From Methanomicrobiales archaeon (GTDB lineage Archaea > Halobacteriota > Methanomicrobia > Methanomicrobiales > Methanospirillaceae): a stretch of 45,990 nucleotides of DNA. The notes under the pieces are model-generated. The model did no database searches, was not told where the DNA came from, and saw only the letters and a list, made by a program, of their open reading frames with translations. Within the stretch, counting starts at the first letter, position 1, and every line of letters starts with the position of its first letter. The position numbers and the translations under genes are program-made. The stretch spans positions 1 to 45,990 of the forward strand of contig JAPKXQ010000057.1 in the NCBI GenBank assembly GCA_026394765.1, given 5' to 3'. This document shows, in pieces, positions 19,525-27,765 of this stretch.

Positions 19525-19809
19525 CTAGGGTTTTTTCCTTCCTTTCTTCCTGATCATATCAGCTTCTTCTGCAGACTGGACCTTAAGGATGAAGGTACCA
19601 TAACAGGGCTTGGTGTAGGGGAGGATTACGACCGGGCCGTCCAGACCGATTGCGATGGGTGGAACACCGATCAGGCATTTATCAAAGATCTTGAACCCTG
19701 GGTTCACATAGAACACTTCACTGCAGTGTTCTTCGATGAATGCCCTGCATTCAGCAAAAGAGACCCCTGATTTGAGCACCTCGTACCCTAGGTCTTCGAC
19801 ACAGCCCAT
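19525..19809 (-). CDS. DUF1894-like methanogen protein
   Basis: MGCVEDLGYEVLKSGVSFAECRAFIEEHCSEVFYVNPGFKIFDKCLIGVPPIAIGLDGPVVILPYTKPCYGTF; overlaps the DUF1890-like gene. Confidence 0.6.
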   Translation of the reverse strand: MGCVEDLGYEVLKSGVSFAECRAFIEEHCSEVFYVNPGFKIFDKCLIGVPPIAIGLDGPVVILPYTKPCYGTFILKVQSAEEADMIRKKGRKKP

Positions 19810-20261
19810 CCCATCACCTCGTCCAGTTTCTTCCTGAGTTGTCCCGGGTTGTGCACGGCCTTCTCTACGATTTTTTCACAGGGAATATCCAGCTGTGCAC
19901 CAAGAGCTTCGGCCTCTCTCCCAAACACAACCGCGATCAGTCTCCCCTCAGTTAGATAGCGAATAGTGGTAGCGTATGAGATCCCTGCATCACTATGTGC
20001 AAATACGATACATACCTCGGGCTCGAGTTTTTTGGTCGAGAGGTCTTCGATACACCGGTCGAGATCCATCATCTTCTTGACATAGACTTTGCCAGGGTCA
20101 GATACCCTGAGTAGTTGCAGGACTGCGGTGTTTCCTGCTATCCGCAACTCTCTCCCATGCTCCCCGAACCGGTGGGCAGAGTAGAGCGCAAGCGCCTGCT
20201 GAACCGGCACCTCAGGACAACCGAGGATCAATAATGGTCCGGAATTTTCGTTGTCATGCAT
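19788..20261 (-). CDS. DUF1890-like methanogen protein
   Basis: MHDNENSGPLLILGCPEVPVQQALALY...; the listed longer ORF reads through the tRNA gene, so ATG 20261 is used. Confidence 0.6.
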   Translation of the reverse strand: MHDNENSGPLLILGCPEVPVQQALALYSAHRFGEHGRELRIAGNTAVLQLLRVSDPGKVYVKKMMDLDRCIEDLSTKKLEPEVCIVFAHSDAGISYATTIRYLTEGRLIAVVFGREAEALGAQLDIPCEKIVEKAVHNPGQLRKKLDEVMGWAVSKT

Positions 20262-20274
20262 AGCGATCTCACAG

Positions 20275-20346
20275 AGCCAGGGTCCGGATTTGAACCGGAG
20301 TGTAGCTGATCTGCAGTCAGCCGCGTGGCCGCTCCGCCACCCTGGC
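20275..20346 (-). tRNA. tRNA-Cys (anticodon GCA), second isoacceptor, U73
   Basis: Reverse complement GCCAGGG...GCTGA-CTGCAGA-TCAGC...CCGGTTCAAATCCGG...CCCTGGCT. Confidence 0.95.
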
Positions 20347-20349
20347 AGG

Positions 20350-20376
20350 TTCACAACTGTGGTTCACAATTGTGAA
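20350..20376. promoter_or_regulatory. Tandem palindromes upstream of tRNA-Cys: degenerate TTCACAACTGTGGT (20350-20363) and perfect TTCACAATTGTGAA (20363-20376)
   Basis: Direct sequence; TATA-like TTTTTATAGATT (minus strand) around 20393-20404. Confidence 0.8.
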
Positions 20377-20565
20377 TTAATCGTGGGTCGATAATCTATA
20401 AAAACATATTCTTTGAGGTGTGCACAAAAGAACAATATCTCCCCATAAGAGCAGAGTGCAGGTCAGGTCAGATCAATGGTACCAGTACCGAAGTGGTATC
20501 TTGGAAGAATGTATTCACACTCATCTCTCGCATTTGAAATAACCATTAAGTTGATAGATTTAAAA

Positions 20566-20579
20566 ATAACAATTGTGAA
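20566..20579. promoter_or_regulatory. Island palindrome variant ATAACAATTGTGAA upstream of the SufS-like/CysK unit
   Basis: Direct sequence; adjacent to AT-rich TATA-like GATTTAAAAATAA; lies inside the over-extended ORF 20476-21819. Confidence 0.7.
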
Positions 20580-20652
20580 CATATTTATCTCATGCAATTC
20601 GTATGTGTATAACACATTACTGGGGATACCTCGTCTCCAGGGTGATAGTTCC

Positions 20653-21819
20653 ATGTATGATGTTGAAAAGTTGCGCCAGCAGTTTCCGATACTCTCAAAG
20701 TGTATCTATCTTGACAGCGCCTCGACAAGCCAGACCCCCCGGTGCTCTGTCGATGCCATGTGTGAATATTTCTTCGAATATGCGGCGAATCACGGAAGAG
20801 GCGCCCATCACCTCGCGCGGAAGACGACTGAGAAGTACGAAGAGACCAGGTCACGACTGGGAGATTTTCTCAAGGTCCCAGCTGATCAGATCATATTCAC
20901 AAAGAATACCACAGATGCAGTGAATACGGTTGCAAACGGAACTTTGTGGAAACGAGGCGACGAAATAATTACTACATGGTTGGAGCACCATTCGAATCTT
21001 CTTCCCTGGATGATGCTGAAGAGAAAAGGTGTCCGTGTCACGATAATCCCGCATGAGAATGGATATCTCAATCCCCATACCCTCCAGGAGGCAATCTCAC
21101 ATAAGACGAGATTGATCGCCCTCACTCACATGCCTAATATTCTAGGGACGGTCCAACCGGTGGAGGAGATAGGTCGCATCGCTCACGATGCTGGGGTTTC
21201 TGTTGTCGTAGATGGGGCTCAATCCGTGGGGCATTTCCCAGTTGACGTAACCTACATCGATTACCTTGCAATTCCCGGGCATAAAGGACTTCTAGGGCCC
21301 CAGGGCACAGGGGCACTCTATATGAAAGATCCAGATTCCTTGAACTGTTCGATCTTTGGGGGAGGAATGGTGGTATCTGTCACTCATAAAGTAGTGAAAC
21401 TACTCCCCCCTCCTGCAAAATTTGAACCCGGTACTCCCAATATCCCGGGTATTATCGGACTTGGACCAGCAATTGACCTCGTCAGTTCACTTGGTGTCAA
21501 AAAGATCCATGCATATGAGAAGAATCTAGGCTCGCGAATGTTCGAGGGACTGGAAAAGATCCCAGGTGTGAGCGTCTATAGTCCGCATGGAACCGGGGTG
21601 GTGTCATTTAATGTCGCCGGGGAGAACCCCAATGTATTCTCCAGGAAGCTTGACGATCACCGGAAGATCTGTGTGAGGAGCGGCATGCACTGCGCAGAAC
21701 CACTGGCGAGCAGCTATCACTGCGAAGGGACGATTCGGGCATCAGTTGGTTGCTATACCACAACCGAAGAGGTCGATGCCCTGATCGAGAGTGTCCGGCA
21801 TCTGACCGGGAAAATATAG
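20653..21819 (+). CDS. SufS-like cysteine desulfurase family protein
   Basis: IYLDSASTSQTP; FTKNTTDAVN; VDGAQSVGHFPVD; IPGHKGLLGPQGTGALY (PLP Lys); FEPGTPNIPGI; RSGMHCAEPL. Confidence 0.88.
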   Translation: MYDVEKLRQQFPILSKCIYLDSASTSQTPRCSVDAMCEYFFEYAANHGRGAHHLARKTTEKYEETRSRLGDFLKVPADQIIFTKNTTDAVNTVANGTLWKRGDEIITTWLEHHSNLLPWMMLKRKGVRVTIIPHENGYLNPHTLQEAISHKTRLIALTHMPNILGTVQPVEEIGRIAHDAGVSVVVDGAQSVGHFPVDVTYIDYLAIPGHKGLLGPQGTGALYMKDPDSLNCSIFGGGMVVSVTHKVVKLLPPPAKFEPGTPNIPGIIGLGPAIDLVSSLGVKKIHAYEKNLGSRMFEGLEKIPGVSVYSPHGTGVVSFNVAGENPNVFSRKLDDHRKICVRSGMHCAEPLASSYHCEGTIRASVGCYTTTEEVDALIESVRHLTGKI

Positions 21820-21826
21820 GTCGCTT

Positions 21827-22756
21827 GTGACCATGGTGCATAGGGCGCGAACGGTACTTGAAGCGATCGGGAACACCCCGCTTGTCGAGGTAAAAAACCT
21901 CAACCCTTATCCAGAGATTCGTATCTTTGCAAAGTTTGAAGGGTGTAACCCGGGGGGCTCGATCAAGGACCGTATTGCCCTTTTCATGATCCTTGCCGCG
22001 GAACAATCCGGCGAACTTACACGTGATAAGATAATTATAGAGCCGACCTCAGGTAACACCGGGATTGCGCTCGCCATGATTGGTGCTGCAAAAGGCTACC
22101 AGGTAAGGCTGGTGATGCCCGGGTGCGTCAGTGTAGAGCGCAGACGGATTATTGAGGCATTTGGAGCAGAAGTGGTGATCACTCCATCTGAGGAGGGAAC
22201 TGACGGAGCGATCCGGCGGGCGTGGCAGATTGTCAAAGAGAGCCCAAAACGTTACTATATACCTGATCAATTCTCAAATCCCGCGAATGTACAGGCCCAC
22301 TATGAGACCACGGGCCCTGAAATATATCATGAACTGGGCGGGAAGATCGACTGTTTTGTTGCAGGTATGGGGACCACCGGGACTCTTATGGGTGTCGGGA
22401 GGTATTTGAAAGAGAAAAACCCCGGGATAGTGGTCGTCGGGATTGAACCGGAACCGGGCCACGCCATCCAGGGGCTGAAGAATATGGATGAAGCGATAGT
22501 TCCTGAGATCTACCATGCAGATCTCCTCGATGAGAAGATTCGGATCGGAGATGAGGAGGCGTATCTGATGGCACGTAAAATTGCGACCCAGGAAGGGATC
22601 TTTACTGGGATGTCGAGTGGTGCGGCACTTGCAGGTGTGCTGAAAGTCGCTAAGTCGCGTGGGTCTGGGACCATTGTCACCATCTTCCCTGACCGGGGAG
22701 ACCGTTATCTCAGTACCACACTCTTTCGCTCTATCTGCAGCGATTGTAACCCTTAA
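21827..22756 (+). CDS. Cysteine synthase family (CysK/CysM-like); start GTG 21827 or ATG 21833
   Basis: IGNTPLVEVKNLNPYPEIRIFAKFEGCNPGGSIKDRIA (PLP Lys), EPTSGNTGIAL, FVAGMGTTGTLMGVGRYLK, GMSSGAALAG. Confidence 0.9.
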   Translation: MTMVHRARTVLEAIGNTPLVEVKNLNPYPEIRIFAKFEGCNPGGSIKDRIALFMILAAEQSGELTRDKIIIEPTSGNTGIALAMIGAAKGYQVRLVMPGCVSVERRRIIEAFGAEVVITPSEEGTDGAIRRAWQIVKESPKRYYIPDQFSNPANVQAHYETTGPEIYHELGGKIDCFVAGMGTTGTLMGVGRYLKEKNPGIVVVGIEPEPGHAIQGLKNMDEAIVPEIYHADLLDEKIRIGDEEAYLMARKIATQEGIFTGMSSGAALAGVLKVAKSRGSGTIVTIFPDRGDRYLSTTLFRSICSDCNP

Positions 22757-23032
22757 TTTTAATTGGTGCAGAAAAAAGGACGAGATGAGGCCCTCATATC
22801 CTCCTTTGGGCGGTCACGTCGTATCGTTCTCCTCGATGTAATAGGGCTGCCCTGTCCCAAATGCCTTGAGTAGTTACAAAAGATGCGACCATGCATGAGC
22901 ATCAGAAAGGATATTTCCACTTTTTGGTCAAGAAATTATGTAAACTATCATCAACCTTGTGGAATAAGGATTTTGGATTGGCGGGAGATGTCGCAATCGA
23001 TATAATTCCCGATGGGCTATAAATACCCCAGG

Positions 23033-23494
23033 TCAGAGTTCTGATGCATTCAACGCGATTTTCCGTAGATTCCTCATTATTAATGCCGATTCATCAGCAT
23101 CGGAATCCCTGAGCAGCACCTCATTTAGCCGGTAACCGATTCGTTCCATCTCCTGGCGAAGATTCCGGCTTTTTTCCGTGAGGTAGAGTCGTTTTACCCG
23201 CTTGTCATCCTGATCAGTCTCGCGGCGGACAAAGCCCTCCTCCTCCAGTCTCACAACGGATTTTGCAATCATCGTTTTATCAAATCCCCGGGATAATGCA
23301 AGGCTGTCCTGACTGCGGCCTTCCATCTCGTACAGGGACACAAGGATCGCAAAGTGTCCCCATCCGATATGATATGGTGCTAGTTCTTTTGCAAAAGATT
23401 TTTGAATCGTTCGATAAGCGTACGATATCAATGCTGCAGGTACATCAATATCCGAAATCCACTGAATGATCGATTCTTTTGTGTTCTGTTCCAT
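23033..23494 (-). CDS. MarR-family transcriptional regulator
   Basis: WGHFAILVSLYEMEGRSQDSLALSRGFDKTMIAKSVVRLEEEGFVRRETDQDDKRVKRLYLTEKS winged-helix pattern. Confidence 0.88.
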   Translation of the reverse strand: MEQNTKESIIQWISDIDVPAALISYAYRTIQKSFAKELAPYHIGWGHFAILVSLYEMEGRSQDSLALSRGFDKTMIAKSVVRLEEEGFVRRETDQDDKRVKRLYLTEKSRNLRQEMERIGYRLNEVLLRDSDADESALIMRNLRKIALNASEL

Positions 23495-23594
23495 TGTATC
23501 AAGACCTTATAATTAGTTGAAGAGTCATCTATTTATGGTGTGAAGGTTCATCCGTTATTGTTGCGCAGTCAACTAATCCGGCAGGTATAATGAA

Positions 23595-24419
23595 ATGAAG
23601 AGTATTACCGCAGACAAACTCCGGCTTGACCACGAAACCGTGGCAATTCTCTGGAGCAATACAAAACCCGAAGGGGCACTACAGATAAAACCGCATGGAT
23701 TTGGCTGTATCATGCCGTTCTTTGCGCATGTGGCAATGAAGGGAAAGACCGCAGCATTTGACAGGGAGAGTTATGGCTGCCCTGGCGCCCGGGCCGGTCT
23801 CGGGTTTGGAAACGGTTACTTCGACGCTTTTGGTGGCGCCGGCGTTGAATTCATGTCTGCATTCTTTGTGAAAGGGCAGGAGAGTAGCAAAAACCCAGAG
23901 GCGTATTGCGCTATGTTGCAGCATATCCCCGAGCGGGAGCGTGCGAAGTTCCTGCAGGGGGAGCGCCTTCATAAGAGTACAGAGAAGGCAAAAAAGTTCA
24001 TGACTACTGACTTACCAATCACGGACATTGCAGAGAAGTACGTTATCTTTACGCCTATGAGTAAGGTAATGCCCGGTCAGCGCCCGGTAGTCGTGGTCTT
24101 TGTTGCCAACCCTCTCCAGATCAGCGGGCTTGTCACGCTGGTCGGGGCAATCCGTGAGGGCACCGATCCCGTCCGGGTCCCGCCCATGGCCGCCTGCCAG
24201 CAGATCGGGGCATTCGTGTACGAAGAAGCTAAGAAGGAGCACCCCCGGGCAGTGCTCGGATACACAGATCTTTCTGCACGGGAGAGTGTGGGCAAGACCA
24301 TTCCTGCGAACATGTTCACTTTTGCCGTGCCCTTCTCTCTATTTGAGGAGATGGAGGAAGAGGCAAAGGACGGGGTGTTCGATGGCCCGATCTGGAAAGA
24401 ACTGGTGGCAGAAGAGTGA
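23595..24419 (+). CDS. DUF169 family protein
   Basis: VAILWSNTKPEG...CIMPFFAHVAMKGKTAAFDRESYGCPGARAGLGFG; RPVVVVFVANPLQISGLVTLV. Confidence 0.75.
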   Translation: MKSITADKLRLDHETVAILWSNTKPEGALQIKPHGFGCIMPFFAHVAMKGKTAAFDRESYGCPGARAGLGFGNGYFDAFGGAGVEFMSAFFVKGQESSKNPEAYCAMLQHIPERERAKFLQGERLHKSTEKAKKFMTTDLPITDIAEKYVIFTPMSKVMPGQRPVVVVFVANPLQISGLVTLVGAIREGTDPVRVPPMAACQQIGAFVYEEAKKEHPRAVLGYTDLSARESVGKTIPANMFTFAVPFSLFEEMEEEAKDGVFDGPIWKELVAEE

Positions 24420-24529
24420 AATGTAGTGATTGTGGGGGAATTGCATCTCAATGAGATCGGGGCGAATATTAAATCGGATTCATGGGTCCGGCGGACATGC
24501 TCGTTCCCGTTCCCCTTACAGCAATCCCG

Positions 24530-25079
24530 CCTTTTATCACCGTGTCCTTAATTTCGCGATTAACCGCTTGAGTGATGAGAGATTCTTGAGAGCGCTTTCG
24601 TGAATATCGTCTTCGGATTCGGTTGCCGTCTCTGTAAGTGACCACCCGCAGAAATTGCAAAAATCTCTGCCACTGGCCCTTTGATTAGCTTACCATGCGG
24701 GAACTGGAGGGCCCCTTGCGTATTTCAGCTAGAACTTCTCCATTTTTGGTCTTCTTGATCCCGTAATTCCGCAGGGTCTCGTTATCGATGTCCTTGCCCG
24801 TGAGATGAGCTTAGGTCTGAACATATTCTTCGTGAGGCTGCTCCATATCATCAGCTTGATCACACTCTCGGACACGTTCTCTTTGATCAGGTGGATGATA
24901 TGGGAATGGCGAAAGATCTGCGGCTTGATATGCATCTGGATGTCAGACCGCTTTGCAAGCCGATTGAGCTGCATGGTCAACCCGAGGGTGAGCGCGGTCT
25001 GGTGCTCGGTGATAAAGACCGGCATATCGTTCTTCACGGATTTTTCAGGATAATCGTTTTTTCTTTTGCGAGGGGGCAT
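24530..25079 (-). pseudogene. C-terminal remnant of a tyrosine recombinase/integrase (frameshifted)
   Basis: IKPQIFRHSHIIHLIKENVSESVIKLMIWSSLTKNMF (minus ORF), then in another frame AHLTGKDIDNETLRNYGIKKTKNGEVLAEIRKGPSSSRM and CNFCGWSLTETATESEDDIHESALKNLSSLKRLIAKL. Confidence 0.7.
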
Positions 25080-25127
25080 CGCGTGACATGATGTGGCGGA
25101 CTTATCGGGGCTTATTGGTCTTGGAGA

Positions 25128-27380
25128 TCATGTTCTTTGTGGACCCTCTCCTGCGGTCGGGGGCCGCATTTTCCCAGACCTCCTCCCGGTGAGTGCCAGG
25201 GTCGCCGGCATGATGACGGCAGCACCGATCAGGGAGAAGATAACAAGGATCACTGTGGCAAGGCCGAACCCGGAGAGGATCGGGAACGACGACAGCATCA
25301 GTGCCGAGAACCCTGCAGCGGTAACCAGGCCTGATACAACCACTGCAGACCCTACCTTCCGGACCGCCTCCCGGATTGCCTGAGTCCGGTCACCAGATCT
25401 CCGGTGTTCCTCCATGTACCTCTCCATGACGAGGATGGTGTATTCGGATCCCACACCGATGGTCATGGAACCAAGCACAGCGGTCAGGATACTGTAGTCC
25501 TGCCCCAGGGCGATCATTGCCAGCGGGTTCCAGCCGATTACACAAATGATCGGGACAAGCGGGGTTAGTGCCACGCCCTTCCGGTAGACGACCAGCAGGT
25601 AGAGGAAGATGAGAACAAAGCCAAGGACCGTCATCTGATCCTTCTTCTCTACGATCTGGTCGGTCATTATGGTATAGAGCGTAAAGTCGCCTGTCGGGAC
25701 GATCTCTGCACCGGGTGGGGGTTCAAGCCAGGCAATATCCTTCACCACGTTATCCGAGAATGCCCGCTGCTCATTGATGGTCATCGACAGGGTGTTGATC
25801 ACAATAACCGATGTCGTATCATCGAGTTGGTAGAGTTTCAGCTGGTCAGGCGGTATGGACAGGAGCACGCGGTTCAGTTCTGCCTGATTGGCCGGGAGCA
25901 CCCCGGAATTATAAGACCTTACAAGTGAGGAGAGGCTGGAAATGCTCGAGATCTCGTTGTAATTGTTGGTCAGCTCGGTACAGAGGCGATCGGTCCACCA
26001 GATCCCTGTAACAGTCATGGTATTTATCCCGCGGACATACAGCGGGAGCGGAGTGAGCGATCCGCTTACTGACTGAACCTGGTCGGCAACCACCTGTGCC
26101 GGCAGGTCTGGGGGTGCAAATGAATTTTCAGAGGCATCTATTGGAATACTGGGGTCCATGGCAATCCCTGCAGCTGCGATAATCACTGCGACCAGAACCA
26201 CCGGTGCGGCAATTTTGACGACACTGGTAACAATCCAGGAGAGCCCTGCATCATATGCGGTCATGAGACGGTCCGGGATGCCCTTTCCGGGTGGTTTTGG
26301 TTCATACCGGAGAAGGTGTACAAACGCCCCGAAACCGAAGAGCGAGGTGAGATAACAGCAGACGATCCCGAGTATAGATACGGTAGCAAAGGTCTGTATC
26401 ATGGGGATGGGGGTGATAAACATCGCAATGAAGCCTAGCGATGTAGCACCCAGTGCGATAAGCACGGCAGGTCCGGTCTTCGTAAGGGTCTCGGTGAGTG
26501 CGGATGATGCGTCACTGTGCCGGCGTTCATCGTCAAACCGCATGTGGAACTGTACACCGTAATCGATACCTAACCCTAATAGGATAGGGAATGCCGCAAG
26601 AGCCCCGTCGTTTGCCGGGACCCCCAAGATGCCCATAATCCCGAAAGTGTAAAAAAGGCCAAAGATCAGGAGGACTACCGGAAGGATCCAGAACCGTATC
26701 TTCGAGTATAGTAGATACTTGACGACGAGCATGAAGACCAGGGATGCGATGATCAGGACACTGAAATCAGTCAGCATGGCATCTTCGATCTGGATGTTAT
26801 AGGGTGTATTTCCGGTCAGCTCGACTGAGACCCCGGGAGGGAGGGTTGCCTGCTCTATCGTGGTCACTACGAACGGCTCAATATTCTGGGAAGCGTCGGT
26901 GGATACCCCCTGGTTGATGAGGACATAGGCCAGTGCAGTCTGCCGGTCGGGAACGAACTGTATTTGCGTATCAGGAGGAAGATTATCGATTATTGCCTGG
27001 ACTTCGGCACTGGTGCCCGGGATGGTCCCGCCGTGGTTCTCGGCAACGATATCTGCAATGGAGACCACCGAACTGACCCGGTTGATCCGCCCTATCTGTT
27101 CTTCCAGCAGGAGGAGATCGGTTAAGAATTCTGGGTCTGCCGGGTTTGGGGCCTTGATAAGCAGGATATAGGAATCCTGCCCGTAGCGGTTGTTATAGAG
27201 GTCGTAGACAATACCCGCGGGAGACTGTTTATCCATGTACTCATCGGACATGGTCTGGGAAGGGATCGTGGTCATGAAGCCGATGGCGATCATGGCTAGC
27301 ACGAGCATCACGGCCAAAATCCCCTTCGGATAGCGGTTCACCACGACCGCAACACTGCCAAACAGATACTCGCCCTTCAT
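25128..27380 (-). CDS. RND superfamily (MMPL/HAE3-like) exporter
   Basis: Two large extracytoplasmic loops flanked by TM clusters; PILLGLGIDYGVQFHMRFDDERR; GSMTIGVGSEYTILVMERYMEEHRR. Confidence 0.88.
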   Translation of the reverse strand: MKGEYLFGSVAVVVNRYPKGILAVMLVLAMIAIGFMTTIPSQTMSDEYMDKQSPAGIVYDLYNNRYGQDSYILLIKAPNPADPEFLTDLLLLEEQIGRINRVSSVVSIADIVAENHGGTIPGTSAEVQAIIDNLPPDTQIQFVPDRQTALAYVLINQGVSTDASQNIEPFVVTTIEQATLPPGVSVELTGNTPYNIQIEDAMLTDFSVLIIASLVFMLVVKYLLYSKIRFWILPVVLLIFGLFYTFGIMGILGVPANDGALAAFPILLGLGIDYGVQFHMRFDDERRHSDASSALTETLTKTGPAVLIALGATSLGFIAMFITPIPMIQTFATVSILGIVCCYLTSLFGFGAFVHLLRYEPKPPGKGIPDRLMTAYDAGLSWIVTSVVKIAAPVVLVAVIIAAAGIAMDPSIPIDASENSFAPPDLPAQVVADQVQSVSGSLTPLPLYVRGINTMTVTGIWWTDRLCTELTNNYNEISSISSLSSLVRSYNSGVLPANQAELNRVLLSIPPDQLKLYQLDDTTSVIVINTLSMTINEQRAFSDNVVKDIAWLEPPPGAEIVPTGDFTLYTIMTDQIVEKKDQMTVLGFVLIFLYLLVVYRKGVALTPLVPIICVIGWNPLAMIALGQDYSILTAVLGSMTIGVGSEYTILVMERYMEEHRRSGDRTQAIREAVRKVGSAVVVSGLVTAAGFSALMLSSFPILSGFGLATVILVIFSLIGAAVIMPATLALTGRRSGKMRPPTAGEGPQRT

Positions 27381-27765
27381 GCTGGGATGCTCCTCAATCT
27401 ACCATAATGCTGGAGAGATCGTTAATTATGTGTTCTCATTTGTTCCGGATTTTTGGGCATTTTCAGGGAATGGATAACAGGGGGCAAGCAATCTGTACCG
27501 ATATTCTCATCAGACCCATCACGAGAGAGGATCTTATTTGATCGGGTGAATATCACCTATATTCTGACCTCCCATAATCCTCCTCATTGCTCCATGTGCT
27601 GAAAAGATACCATCTTCCTCCTCACTGCCTTCGCGACCGGTATTGGTTATCTATGGGGAACGAGCTATCCTCCAGATTTTCGGTCTTGATAAGGTATCAT
27701 CCGACATTTTTAGTTAAGTTAATCTTTCGTTATCGGTATATCCATAAAATGGAGATGGAGAGAAG

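Noticed and set aside
20275-20354. N-terminal part of ORF 19788-20354 (MNLPGWRSGHAADCRSATLRFKSGPW...)
   Set aside because: This is the translation of the tRNA-Cys gene, not protein.
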